Origin: Tetrapisispora phaffii CBS 4417
Lineage: Eukaryota > Ascomycota > Saccharomycetes > Saccharomycetales > Saccharomycetaceae
NCBI RefSeq assembly: GCF_000236905.1
Contig: NC_016521.1
Location: forward strand, 898,411 to 962,410
Direction of reading: 5' to 3'
DNA length: 64,000 bases
Position numbers and translations under genes: made by a program. Under the pieces are notes generated by a model that worked only from the letters and a program-made list of their open reading frames with translations, did no database searches and was not told the origin of the DNA. Shown one piece after another: positions 49,775 through 60,578 of the stretch (its first letter is position 1; each line of letters begins with the position of its first letter).

Positions 49775-51726
49775 ATGGGTGATAAGAATAAAAACATTAT
49801 ACTGTGTTTTGATGGAACACTTGAAAATTTTGGTGCGCAGCCATTTACAAATGTTTTAAAGATTTATCAAATGTTAGACACATCTGATAAATCTAAACAA
49901 GTGTGTTATTACCAGCCAGGAATAGGGACTTCTGCTGACTTTGACCAATCTTATCATTTCAAACGAATTCTCACAGGTTCATATATTAAAAATATTGTTG
50001 ATGCAATGTTTGCTTTTAGTTTAGCTTCCAATATTAAAAAGGTTTATCAGTATTTAATGAAACATTGGAATTATGGTGATAGAATATACATGTTTGGATT
50101 CTCACGAGGTGCTTTTATTGCAAGAGTTTTGGCAGGAATGTTAGAGCGAGTTGGGCTATTAAACGAAGGATTGGAGCACCTTATCGATATGGCATGGAAT
50201 ATCTACTCATACTGGGAATCTGCAGAGCAACCAACTATACCAAACTATACACTTTCTATAGTAGAAGAATTTAAGAGAACGTTTTGTACTTCACATCCAA
50301 TTGAAGTCCATTTTCAAGGTTTATTTGATTCAGTAAATTCAGTAGGAATAATAAGAGACAGATCATTTCCATATACACAGCGCTCTAATATTGTAAATCA
50401 TATTAGGCATGCATTGGCAATTGATGAGAGAAGAGGTAAATTTAAACAACAAAATTTTGAATTTGATGTTAACCACCAGTCACATTTAATTTCAAAATAC
50501 AGAAGGCATATCTATGTGAAAATAAATTCTGAAAGCTGGAATGCTAGTTCAAATAAGGACAAACATACAATGTGGGATGTTAAATCACGCGGACATTTTC
50601 AATCAACAACTCGGTCTCTAAGCCCTTTTTTGCCTCCAACTGATCCACTTTCCAGCTCAAAATTAAAATTATCAAAAACATTAGAGCTGCCCAATAAACT
50701 TATGCTAAATTTAAGTATATATTCATCTTCCCTAGATCCAATTTCAACAAAGGTGAATGTGGAAGGTAATTTTATAATTGCTCAAGTACCAAGGAAGAAG
50801 CTTGAGAACAAATACTGCCCTGATCTCGTAGAAAAATGGTTTTCTGGGGATCATGCTGATATTGGCGGTAGTTGGGCAATAAATTGTAAAACTCAAGAAC
50901 TTGTAAGTACCATTCCTTTAAGATGGATGTTAGCTGAAGCCATAACATTTGGTGTAAATTTTAAAGATCAATCAATTCACAAATTCGATGAAGAGACATC
51001 TACTATAAATTCAATTCTGACGCCAATTAATGATTGCCTGAGGTTTGCTCAGAAAAAACATCTACCAAAACTATTTATTGATACCCAGAATGACTTAAAC
51101 CTAGACACTAATATACCAGGGAGCTCTGAGCAGAATATCAACCAGTTAAAGAGAGATCTCCAGAAAGGCAAAAATATAAAAAGAACAAAAGAAGAATTAT
51201 TAAAACATATGTTTAACATTTCATGTGGTAGTATAAGCAAACCTATGATACTGCTTTGGTGGTGTTTAGAATATGTTCCGATTGGGAACCGTATAATAAC
51301 TAGTGAAGGTAGATTAAAGACAATTTTTATACCAAACCTCGGGAGAACAAGAGATATACCAGAATCAGCTAGCCTACACTGGTCAGTTTATTGGAGAATA
51401 AAATATGACCCCAATTATCGACCAAATAATCTTCCTACTTACGTAAAAAATATATTATATGAGTTTGAAGGGATAAGGTTTGGTAAAAAAAATCAAAATT
51501 ATTATCGAAGTTCAATGTTACTTTAAACAATATTAACCTGATCTATACGAATGACACTGTGAAACTGCGTAAAATTGATAGATTATGTTCTCAAGTTTTT
51601 AACAATAGACTAGCCAGAATCAAATATCGTAACGAAAGAAAAAAATATCTCAAGTGGTCTGAATCCTGTTGGGAAAATTTCCCTGATGACCTTAAAATTG
51701 CACTAGACAATTCTGACAATATCTAA
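49775..51726 (+). CDS. DUF2235 alpha/beta-hydrolase (YEL023C-like), apparent frameshift near the 3' end
   Basis: The uninterrupted frame (49775-51526) gives 583 residues with LCFDGT near the N-terminus, MFGFSRGAF (nucleophile elbow, Ser about 110) and FSGDHADIGG (about 357), the marks of the DUF2235 family. S. cerevisiae YEL023C (682 aa) is the relative I know; its substrate is unknown. The frame stops soon after an A8 run (51485-51492), while the adjacent frame stays open for 77 codons to TAA at 51724-51726 with ordinary coding texture (for example LRKIDRLCSQVF, KYLKWSESCWENF). Together they would give about 650 residues. Causes could be a sequencing error, a real mutation or slippage. Synteny differs from chr V, where the gene is beside GEA2. 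Confidence 0.82.
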
Positions 51727-51857
51727 TATTATAACTAAGCAATCGCCTCCGTAAAGAAAGTATATTTGTAGTATCATTGTTATTAATATTTTGATATAAT
51801 ATAAAATATATCTATTTATATAATTGTCTTAAAGGAATAAAATTGTAGAGTCCAGCT

Positions 51858-54626
51858 CTATTTGAATCCATAACCTTCCGATTCCGTAATTGCAATCTTC
51901 AGTTTTTTTTCTAGAACTTCTTTATTTTTGAATTCCCATAAGCATAACTCATTAAAACATGTGTGTGCTAAAGGAAGAGGTTCTATAGTGGTTTTATTAT
52001 AGGTTGTGTATGGGTTTATTGTTAATTTAGATATTTTAAAAGTTAAAGTTGAAATACCTGTAGATGGTATACGATCAGATCCCGTCACAAATTGTAGCAA
52101 TTTTTTTTGCAATTCAGGATCCCAACTTTCAAGAATTTCCCAAAACCAATTAATAATTGTGTCATTATTTGTATAGCCACCTGTATACGTACATACGGAA
52201 CGTAACATCGAAAAATCGTAACTTTCACTTTCTCTCTCACCACAAATTAACTTTTCTAATTCTTCTGAATTAAATAATTTACTAGACTCACATTGAGAAA
52301 CCACCTCGTAGAATCCGGTTTTGAATTTTGTGAACTGTTTTTCTATACTTTTGTTCATATAAAAATCAAACCATTTTTGTATAAACTTGTCTTTATTTTC
52401 GTTGGTGACTGGTGTCAAGCTACCATTTTCACATAACTCAACAGTTACTTTTCTATTCTGTGAGTCAGTTATTTTATCTGGTACTGATTCAAACATTGGG
52501 TTGTCATATGTGGTCTCAAAATTCAATGAAAATGCTTCTTCAAAATCCGGTTCATTGTAATTTAATAATTTAATCAAACTTTTTCCAGTTTCTGGGTACA
52601 ATTCCATATAATCACCAAATTTCAACTGTTCATGACAAAGCTTTTTATAAAGTGCTTTTGGAAATTGAATGTCTAAAATGGTGCTGTTAAATATAGCCAA
52701 TCCTAAAACCAATCCAAATAGATAGTACATTTCTTCATTCTTATCATCAACAGACCCAGGATTAATATTGAACCATGAAAGATAACTTTGTTTATTATAA
52801 ACAAAAAGACCATTCATAGGACTAAACAATGATTTGGAAAGTAATAAAAACCATTCTTTTCTTAGACCGCCAGCATCAATACCTGGTTCATCAATAAATT
52901 CCACTCTTAAGGATTTTAAAAAATCTTTAGGATGATTTTTAATCGATTTCAAAGAATCTGAAGTAATATGCGTCCTTCTGACTTTAATTTTGAAATAAAC
53001 ATCAAATTGTTTGTGTTGATCAATAGATTTTAGAAATGCCTGTTCGGCTTCAAATTCCATTATTCTTTTTACTTCATAATTCATAATTGAAATTTTTAAA
53101 CCTAATGATAAAAGTGTTGGATGTTGGCAAAATGTAATACTTGATGTTGAAGTATTCTTCAAATTTGTGTAGTCCCTAATGCTCCTTATTGTTGATCTTC
53201 TATTTAGAGATTTAGTTTTTTTCCAGTTTTCAAAATCTTGTTTATAGTCTATAAAATCAAGCATCATATTATAATAACATTGTGTGGATAATTTTTTAAA
53301 AGTCTCTCTAGAATCATTAGCCAATTTAAAAATTGTCATTAAATTTGCTGCGTTTTTAATATGCCAATTTGTGTCATAATCATGAAGTTTAAATTTAAAA
53401 TCACTTTTAGAAGGAACATCTACACCGTTTAGTTTATCAAAAAGTTCATTATTGTTTAATTCTTGATTCCATGTTCCTTCTCCTACAGGAGAAGGTTGGT
53501 TGCTACCATCAATATCATCAATATCATCGTCATCGGAATTATACCAAAGATTGTGATTATTGTTGTTCGTAGTATACATCCCATTATTATTATTATTATT
53601 GTTATTACTTGTGGTTGTCCGTGAATTGGATGTAGTGTGATAAAGACTCCCAACAATACTATATCTTGAGTTTGTGATTCTTGGTTGAGGAGGTTTTATA
53701 TTTTCATTTAAACGACTTTTAAAAATCCTAGAAAATTGGAAAGTTATATATAAATTCACTGTCTCCACATATTGTGATAAAATATCGAGAGGTAAAACTT
53801 TCAAAAAGTTCACAAATTGCTCGAACTTGGGTTTGCTTATAATTTTAAATGTTGACATGTATCCGATACATCTTTTTGTTAGTTCATAAGAAACTGAGTT
53901 GATTTCTGAAGTTGCAAAACGCGTTAGACCTCTCTTCTTTAAATTATCATTACTCTGAGATTGTGTAGATGACGTATTATAATAAAGACATTCCCTAATC
54001 ATTGGATTGGACCAAATTATAAGAATCCATCTAAAGGATGCGTTATTATCATTCAAACTATATTCCAATCCAGGTCTTTTTAACATATCATTACAGGCAC
54101 ATAGCATTGAATAAAAAGGTTTTCTAGTTGGAAGCTTAATTAGGAGTTCATAGAAGCTATTCAACTCTTTAAAATCAATAATTGCGTTGTGAACTTCACC
54201 CTTTTCATTTCGTATAAAAAATGAATTATTTAATATTTTAATGCTATGAAAGCATTCAACTAGGTAATTCCGAACAGGATTAAACATCCTTGATTTTTCT
54301 TCACTAGTAATATCTTTCTTTGGTTCATTGCTCATTTGCTTAAGCTTCAATTTACATTCGTTAATTATCTTCGTTAAGGTAGTTAAACTGCAGGTTGCGA
54401 TTTCTGAATTCTGTTGTGGTTCATCCAATTCATTTTGTTCTTTCTCTATATAGGTCGAAACCTGACAGACTACGCATCTCACCTTTGGTATGTCATTGGG
54501 TAGTCTTAATAAAGTACCACAACAAGGACAATTGATGCTGACTTCTTTAATGACTGTATTTTGTTCATTAGCAATACTTGTTTCTTTGGGATTGATCGGA
54601 GCAGCAACAATAGTCTTAGTTCTCAT
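51858..54626 (-). CDS. HUL4: HECT-type E3 ubiquitin ligase Hul4
   Basis: 922 residues from the ATG at 54626 (892 in S. cerevisiae). A small Cys cluster (Cys33, 35, 36, 51, 54), probably a zinc-binding module, precedes an Asn/Ser-rich middle and the C-terminal HECT domain (about 570-922). The thioester Cys890 lies in LPLAHTCFNELC. Hul4 acts in proteasomal quality control of misfolded cytosolic proteins and with TRAMP-linked functions. The start is uncertain: upstream an open frame of coding character joins an ATG at 54808 if the A8 run on the coding strand (54786-54793) had one more A. Neighbour order RAD26-HUL4-GEF1 fits chr X. Confidence 0.92.
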   Translation of the reverse strand: MRTKTIVAAPINPKETSIANEQNTVIKEVSINCPCCGTLLRLPNDIPKVRCVVCQVSTYIEKEQNELDEPQQNSEIATCSLTTLTKIINECKLKLKQMSNEPKKDITSEEKSRMFNPVRNYLVECFHSIKILNNSFFIRNEKGEVHNAIIDFKELNSFYELLIKLPTRKPFYSMLCACNDMLKRPGLEYSLNDNNASFRWILIIWSNPMIRECLYYNTSSTQSQSNDNLKKRGLTRFATSEINSVSYELTKRCIGYMSTFKIISKPKFEQFVNFLKVLPLDILSQYVETVNLYITFQFSRIFKSRLNENIKPPQPRITNSRYSIVGSLYHTTSNSRTTTSNNNNNNNNGMYTTNNNNHNLWYNSDDDDIDDIDGSNQPSPVGEGTWNQELNNNELFDKLNGVDVPSKSDFKFKLHDYDTNWHIKNAANLMTIFKLANDSRETFKKLSTQCYYNMMLDFIDYKQDFENWKKTKSLNRRSTIRSIRDYTNLKNTSTSSITFCQHPTLLSLGLKISIMNYEVKRIMEFEAEQAFLKSIDQHKQFDVYFKIKVRRTHITSDSLKSIKNHPKDFLKSLRVEFIDEPGIDAGGLRKEWFLLLSKSLFSPMNGLFVYNKQSYLSWFNINPGSVDDKNEEMYYLFGLVLGLAIFNSTILDIQFPKALYKKLCHEQLKFGDYMELYPETGKSLIKLLNYNEPDFEEAFSLNFETTYDNPMFESVPDKITDSQNRKVTVELCENGSLTPVTNENKDKFIQKWFDFYMNKSIEKQFTKFKTGFYEVVSQCESSKLFNSEELEKLICGERESESYDFSMLRSVCTYTGGYTNNDTIINWFWEILESWDPELQKKLLQFVTGSDRIPSTGISTLTFKISKLTINPYTTYNKTTIEPLPLAHTCFNELCLWEFKNKEVLEKKLKIAITESEGYGFK

Positions 54627-55413
54627 AATATTTTTCTTGGGAGGTGATAATACCTCGTTATTGGCATTTGGATCGTGTACTTGTGAAGATTTTGCCTTTG
54701 TATTATTGTTAGTAGCAAAGAAAACCTGATTTGGGTCTACTTTAGTGGCCGAAACAATTTTTGTTTTCTTTGTCCTGTCTAGAAATTTTTTTTAAAGAAC
54801 AAAACCATCTTTCAAATAACATTAACAGAACTTCAATATAGGTAATACCTTTAATTTCGATAAAATCGTTTACAGGGACTCGAAACGTAGGATCTTTCTA
54901 GAATGGAATCGATAAGCAAACGTGGCTTAATAATGCACCGAACCTATCGTAAACTCCGAGCAATTCAATTCAATTCAAGTTGATCGATTATCAATATGTT
55001 TTACATCCAACAATTATCAAAAGGGTATTGTTTTTATTTTTATTTTTTTAATTAGATGTCCAAACGAAAACATAGCTTTGTGGAATTTCAAGGTACAAAA
55101 TAAGGCGACATAATAAAAATGCTGTAATTGGAAAATATATTTAATTAATGGTACTTAGTAGCGCTAGTTACACTCAACATACAGATAATTTCCAGCAAGC
55201 GATTACTAGTATTTTAATTTATAAGGAACGTGTCTGTAGAGCGTTCTAAATTCCTTTATTATTGATATTTAGTGTTCTTCTAGATAAGTTATATATATAT
55301 TTGAAAAGCCACGCTAAATAATGACCTACCATAAAACATAGAAGACAATCATGCTAAAGCATATATATAGGTCAATTTTATATATAAATGAGAATAGCAA
55401 AAAACGACCGAAC
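54627..55413. other. HUL4 5' region and SNU13 3' flank
   Basis: 54627-54808 is probably HUL4 coding or leader sequence (see findings). The remainder is AT-rich with three tandem AATTC units near 54965 and no recognised gene. Confidence 0.5.
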
Positions 55414-55794
55414 TTAGATCAATAAAGTCTCAATCTTGTCCTTGACGGCGTAGATTTGGTTCTTGATGGAAGAAGCGTCGTTGGTGGTGATGGAGGCAGC
55501 AATAACTGGTCTGGAGACACCACATGCTCTGCCTAGAGCGACTCTTGAAGGAACGAAGACATATGGAACGTTCTTATCTTCACATAATAATGGTAAATGT
55601 AGTAAGATTTCGATTGGTTCACAGTCAGCAGCCATGATGATGAATTCGGAGATACCTCTGTTCAAAGTCTTGGTGGCCTCGTTGGCACCTTTCTTCAATT
55701 GTCTCAAATTGGCAGACTGTTGGACAACATCTAAGATCTGTTGAGATAGTTCAGCGTCAGCTAATGGAAAGGCTTTTGGGTTTGGGGCGGACAT
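55414..55794 (-). CDS. SNU13: U4/U6.U5 tri-snRNP and C/D snoRNP protein Snu13 (15.5K)
   Basis: 126 residues, the same length as S. cerevisiae Snu13 and nearly identical to it. It is an L7Ae/15.5K fold throughout with [12 protein letters not shown] and [14 protein letters not shown]. It binds kink-turns in U4 snRNA and box C/D snoRNAs, so it serves both splicing and rRNA methylation. Codon use is highly biased. PAC and RRPE boxes lie upstream. Confidence 0.98.
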   Translation of the reverse strand: MSAPNPKAFPLADAELSQQILDVVQQSANLRQLKKGANEATKTLNRGISEFIIMAADCEPIEILLHLPLLCEDKNVPYVFVPSRVALGRACGVSRPVIAASITTNDASSIKNQIYAVKDKIETLLI

Positions 55795-56071
55795 TTTTTA
55801 TGCGAGTGGTGTGGTTCTGGGAGGAGTGTCAATCAAAAATTAATCACTAAAAATCAGGTTATTCAAGTTCCTTGCTTATAAAAAGAATACTGTCTACTCA
55901 GAAAAAATGCCAGCTCGCTTGAATGGCCCTCTGAAGTAAGAATCAATGAAAAACAGCGACTAACAAACAAATATAGAGTCAAGATGAAAACCAAAACACT
56001 AACAGATTCTATTCCAGTAAATAAAACTGACTGCTGTTATGTATTTATATAAGTTTGCAAAAGTGAAAAAT

Positions 56072-56100
56072 AAAAATTTTTTCACTTTTTGCGATGAGCT
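56072..56100. promoter_or_regulatory. RRPE and PAC boxes upstream of SNU13
   Basis: AAAAATTTTTTCA (56072-56084, RRPE on the minus strand) is followed at once by GCGATGAGCT (56091-56100), a perfect PAC box. They lie about 280-305 bp upstream of SNU13. Confidence 0.6.
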
Positions 56101-56377
56101 TCCCTTTTCGGACGTTCGGTTAACCACGGATAAACGCGGGGGTCCGGGTAGACAGGAGGCAGGATGTGGTGAGTATTGGTTGAGAGTGAACCAAACTGGT
56201 ACTTGTTGAAGGATAAGGAGCATTGTGCAGAGTATATCCAGCCTGCGATGGGCTGGATCAGGTGGGATACGGAATGCCATTTGATCTGGCTTCTAATCCA
56301 TACTATATATATATATATATCTGGAACAATTGTGCCTGTGCTCCTCCGTCGCTGGACAGTTTGGGATCTTTGATAGC

Positions 56378-56385
56378 CGGGTAAC
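56378..56385 (+). promoter_or_regulatory. Reb1-type site between SNU13 and GEF1
   Basis: CGGGTAAC is a perfect Reb1 consensus and lies 237 bp before the GEF1 ATG. Reb1 clears nucleosomes at divergent promoters. Confidence 0.5.
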
Positions 56386-56621
56386 GGCGATACCCCGGTG
56401 AAATAATTACTATGCTGCTTAATTTAGTACTGTAATGTATGGTGTGTCCTTTAAATATGGTCAACAGTTTATTTATAAAGAGTGACTGAATTGACGTTAG
56501 AGTGTATTCATTGTCAATTGCGTCTCTTTCAATTACAAGGCAATCCTAAGGTCTGAATTATTGCATTCTTCCTGCCTCTTTTTGTTTTACTCTTTTGAAT
56601 AATTTTTTGTGAGTGGCTAAG

Positions 56622-59087
56622 ATGTCAAAATATGGGCCATTAAGTATGGGAATGGATGATGCATTTGATGACTCAAATAATGCTGTTAGTCCTGATTTCA
56701 ATTCGAATAGTACTGGGGAAACGGTTGAGAAAATGATACCTGAAGTGGCTAGGTTTGATCAATTTACCACGATAGACTGGATTGCGGAGGAAAGCACTCC
56801 TGTACTGTTAACAAATGGTGCATTGATCAATGTGTCGAATATTAATGATATAGATAGCAATAACGAGAACAATGGCAGGGCAGAGTTCTCAAGGTTTGGT
56901 AATTACAAGAAACTCATCTGGGAAAGATCTAGGGCTGTGATTACATTGACTTTAATTGCAATTACAATCGGTTGCATTGCTGCTTTTTTACAAATATTTA
57001 CAGAAACATTAGTTAATTGGAAAACAGGTCATTGTAAAAGGAACTGGATTTTAAACAAATCATTCTGTTGTAGTATTGATTTATCAGAGGAAGGGAAAAG
57101 TGAGGACCCAGTGGGAAAATTTGTAGAGGCTGGAATGAATTTCAGGAAGAGAATGTTTATGGAACTTTCGAAAAGAGAAGAATTAGATTGTGTCGATGAT
57201 GGGTTATGGGTAAATAGATCAGGGATCTTAGCGCCTTTCATCACATTTATGTTATTTTCCATACTCTTCGCACTCGCAAGCAACCTTTTAGTGAAATACG
57301 TAGCACCAAGTGCTACTGGCTCAGGTATCTCAGAAATCAAAGTTTGGGTTTCTGGTTTCCAATATAATGATAAGTTCTTAAACATCGTTACGTTATTTGT
57401 TAAGAGCATTGCTTTACCCTTGGCAATTTCTTCCGGGTTAAGTGTCGGCAAAGAAGGTCCTTCCGTTCACTACGCTACATGTGTCGGTTATGTCATTACA
57501 AATTGGTTATTGAAAGATGTTTTAACGTTTTCACAGCAATCAGAATACCTGACTGCTACGAGTGCAGCAGGTGTAGCTGTCGCATTTGGTACTCCGATTG
57601 GGGGTGTACTTTTTGGTTTAGAAGAGATCGCACCAACAAATGAATTTAAATTAAGTACATTGTGGAAATCGTATTACGTGGCGTTAGGTGCTGTCGCAAC
57701 ATTAAAATTTATTAACCCATTCAGGAATGGTATGATCGTTTTATTCAATGTCACATATGATAGGTACTGGAAAGCATCTGAAATTCCAATTTTTATTTTA
57801 CTTGGTATCTTCGGTGGATTATATGGTAAATATGTTTCCAAATGGAACATACATTATGTCCAATTTCGTAGGAAATATTTGTCAAGTTGGCCAACTCAAG
57901 AAGTTTTGATTTTAACTGTGTTCACTGCTTTTATTTCATATTTTAATGAATTCTTAAAGCTAGATATGACTGAGAGTATGGGTATTTTATTTCATGAATG
58001 TTCCTCATTAAATAGCGGAGAAGAATCAACTTTTAGCCACAGATTATGTACTATGGATAAAAACCCTACCATTGCTAGTTTTATACAAATCACAACTTCC
58101 TTGGCATTTGCAACAATATTTAGAACAATTATGGTTGTCATGTCGTATGGTGCAATGATTCCTGCCGGTATTTTTGTCCCTTCAATGGCTGTCGGCGCAA
58201 CATTTGGTCGTTTTGTCAGTTTGTTTGTTGAAAGAATTATTAACGATCAATCATCCATTACTCCTGGTACATATGCATTTTTAGGTGCCGCTGCTGCGTT
58301 AAGTGGTATCACTAACTTAACTATTACCGTTGTCGTGATTATGTTCGAATTAACTGGTGCATTTATATATATTATTCCTACGATGATGGTTGTCGCTATC
58401 ACGAGATTGGTATTAGAACATGAGAAAGTGTTTGGAGGTATCGCTGATCAGATGATTTTAGTTAATGGATTTCCATATATTGAGCTTGATAGCGAAGATA
58501 CTTTCATGAGACAGCATACTGCCGAGGATATAATGACTAAAGATTTGAAGTATTTATCTGAGACAATGAATTTATCAGAAATTAAAGATATAGTATATTC
58601 ACATGCTGGCAGTGTATTAAAAGGGTTCCCTATAATAAGAGATTTTGACCAAAGTGAACCAGATAAAGTTATGATAGGTTACGTCCTGAAGAAGCATTTA
58701 CTTGCAAAGCTTGAGGAACCAGACTTTATGTTTACTGATGAAGAAAGCGTAGTGGTTAATTTCATAGAGGCCAAGAATGACAACAATAGGGTTCTTGACG
58801 AAGCATTAAGCTTGATTAACTTTAGCGATGTTGTAAATTTCTCACCAATAACAGTGAAACCAAACACTCCTGTTTCTTTATTATTCAGAATGTTTAAGCA
58901 ATTAGGTTGCAAGACTATAATAGTGGAATCACAAGGTATCATCAAGGGTCTAATAACAGTAAAAGATTTATTAAGATTTGAGAGGTCTAAGCATAGAGAA
59001 ATTTATGGACCATTTTACCCAGAGAGTGAATTTTTAAGTGAACGATTTTGGCCAATTGTTAAACAATTAATTAACAGATTCAGATAG
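56622..59087 (+). CDS. GEF1: CLC-family chloride transporter Gef1
   Basis: 821 residues (779 in S. cerevisiae). An acidic cytosolic N-terminus of about 105 residues, then the CLC membrane domain with GSGISEIK, GKEGPSVH (gating Glu) and GIPIGG-type FGTPIGGVLFGLEE (second Glu), and two C-terminal CBS domains (about 620-815). Gef1 works in the Golgi, endosomes and vacuole, supplying Cl- counter-ions for V-ATPase acidification and for Cu loading of Fet3. The frame opens three codons earlier at a GTG. The longer N-terminus is the main size difference. Confidence 0.96.
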   Translation: MSKYGPLSMGMDDAFDDSNNAVSPDFNSNSTGETVEKMIPEVARFDQFTTIDWIAEESTPVLLTNGALINVSNINDIDSNNENNGRAEFSRFGNYKKLIWERSRAVITLTLIAITIGCIAAFLQIFTETLVNWKTGHCKRNWILNKSFCCSIDLSEEGKSEDPVGKFVEAGMNFRKRMFMELSKREELDCVDDGLWVNRSGILAPFITFMLFSILFALASNLLVKYVAPSATGSGISEIKVWVSGFQYNDKFLNIVTLFVKSIALPLAISSGLSVGKEGPSVHYATCVGYVITNWLLKDVLTFSQQSEYLTATSAAGVAVAFGTPIGGVLFGLEEIAPTNEFKLSTLWKSYYVALGAVATLKFINPFRNGMIVLFNVTYDRYWKASEIPIFILLGIFGGLYGKYVSKWNIHYVQFRRKYLSSWPTQEVLILTVFTAFISYFNEFLKLDMTESMGILFHECSSLNSGEESTFSHRLCTMDKNPTIASFIQITTSLAFATIFRTIMVVMSYGAMIPAGIFVPSMAVGATFGRFVSLFVERIINDQSSITPGTYAFLGAAAALSGITNLTITVVVIMFELTGAFIYIIPTMMVVAITRLVLEHEKVFGGIADQMILVNGFPYIELDSEDTFMRQHTAEDIMTKDLKYLSETMNLSEIKDIVYSHAGSVLKGFPIIRDFDQSEPDKVMIGYVLKKHLLAKLEEPDFMFTDEESVVVNFIEAKNDNNRVLDEALSLINFSDVVNFSPITVKPNTPVSLLFRMFKQLGCKTIIVESQGIIKGLITVKDLLRFERSKHREIYGPFYPESEFLSERFWPIVKQLINRFR

Positions 59088-59467
59088 AGCAAGTTGTAAA
59101 TATAAATATAAGTATTCAAATATATACGCTTTTTCTAATAATAGTGATTCAAACGATAATTATTTTATTGTATTTCAAAAGAAATTTAGAATTAATATCT
59201 ATATGTATATACACATAAAATCTATATATTTTAATGTTTCAAAATATGCACTTTTTTATTTGTAGAATTGCTCATCAATTCCTCTTTAGTGATTTCATTC
59301 CACATCAATAATACTCTGTTAGTAAAGAGAGAAACCCAACTATGGAATTAAGCCTCCGCTTGAGTAATAATTTCTGCTAGATTTTCCATTAGCAAACAAG
59401 AATATATGTCGGGTGTAAAATAAACAAAATTAACTGATGATGTTAACTTGATACTAACTTCATTAGT
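59088..59467. other. Convergent 3' region GEF1/VMA3
   Basis: AT-rich 3' flanks of two convergent genes. No gene recognised. Confidence 0.5.
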
Positions 59468-59953
59468 TTAACAAACAACGTCTTGAGTAGCCCTAGAGTT
59501 CAGCAATAGTGCAACGATCAAACCATATAAACCTAAAACTTCAGCGAAAATCAAAATCAAAATCATACCGACGAATAATCTTGGTTGTTGTGAGTTACCT
59601 CTAACACCTGCATCACCGACAATACCGATTGCAAAACCAGCAGCTAAACCACTTAGGCCGACTGACAGACCGGCACCTAGTTGGATGAAACCAGTGTATA
59701 GAGCTTGTTTTTGACCTAGAGAATAACAAACTAGAACGGAAACAACCAAACCGTAAATGGCAATGATACCAGCCATAATGACAGGAACAATGTTCTTAAA
59801 CAATAAATCTGGTCTTAAGACACAAGTGGCACAGATACCGACACCTGACTTAGCAGTACCGTAAGCAGCACCAAACGAGGTGAAGATAATGGCAGCAGCG
59901 CAACCCATGGCACCAAAAAATGGAGCATAAACAGGACATAAATCAGTACTCAT
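59468..59953 (-). CDS. VMA3: V-ATPase proteolipid subunit c (Vma3)
   Basis: 161 residues (160 in S. cerevisiae) with four membrane helices. The proton-carrying Glu138 lies in [10 protein letters not shown] of the last helix. Nearly identical to Vma3 and clearly not c' (Vma11) or c''. It forms most of the rotor ring of V0. Strong codon bias. It lies between GEF1 and POL32, combining the chr V and chr X tracts. Confidence 0.98.
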   Translation of the reverse strand: MSTDLCPVYAPFFGAMGCAAAIIFTSFGAAYGTAKSGVGICATCVLRPDLLFKNIVPVIMAGIIAIYGLVVSVLVCYSLGQKQALYTGFIQLGAGLSVGLSGLAAGFAIGIVGDAGVRGNSQQPRLFVGMILILIFAEVLGLYGLIVALLLNSRATQDVVC

Positions 59954-60578
59954 TGTATAATTTTAATTGATCAAAAAAGATGAAGAGAAGTAAGGATTAA
60001 TGAAATTTTAAAATGTTTCGTGTGTACCTTGATCTAAGTGGACAACCAAAAATATAACTAAAATAAAATCAATATATATACAGATATATATATTTAATAT
60101 GAAGAAAATCTAATTACTGGCTCTAATAGTACTGACGCAAGTACGAAATTGATGGATATACATTACTTTTACATATATAGATAAATATATTTAACTAATT
60201 ATATTTCAAAAGTTAAGGTAATATATCATACTAATTAGCTGAAAAAAGAGCCTTTGATTAATGCAATATTAGCCTTTTGAGATGAGACCTCTCATTTTTG
60301 GCAACAAACCACAATTTTTGAAAGAAGCGTCAACAGTGTGTCCGGGTTACATGGTGCTGTGTCATTGGGCACGGATGGAATAGTGTGCATCCGTGCACCA
60401 CACACTGCAATGTGTGATAAGCTGTCCAAGACTGTACAATATGTATATGATTATGTGTCTGTAAAGGTTGCTTTGATCCAAATTATATCTGGTTCATATT
60501 ATTATATAATATTGTTATGCATCCTCATCGATTAGGTATCTTTTTTTGGGTTGGGTTGGATTGTTCTGGGGTGAGCCA
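59954..60578. other. VMA3 promoter region and POL32 3' flank
   Basis: AT-rich near VMA3. A GC-richer part (60335-60425) contains a 9-bp inverted repeat GCACGGATG/CATCCGTGC (60369-60377 with 60388-60396). The short ORF at 60338-60535 is not convincing. Confidence 0.45.

Larger units (their letters stand above)
55795..56621. other. Divergent promoter region SNU13/GEF1
   Basis: Contains the RRPE/PAC pair (56072-56100), a Reb1 site (56378-56385), an 8-bp inverted repeat ATCCAGCC/GGCTGGAT at about 56237-56259 and a TA run near 56304. No gene. Confidence 0.55.

Noticed and set aside
60338..60535. 65-codon ORF upstream of VMA3
   Set aside because: No recognisable features; it overlaps a 9-bp inverted repeat in the promoter.
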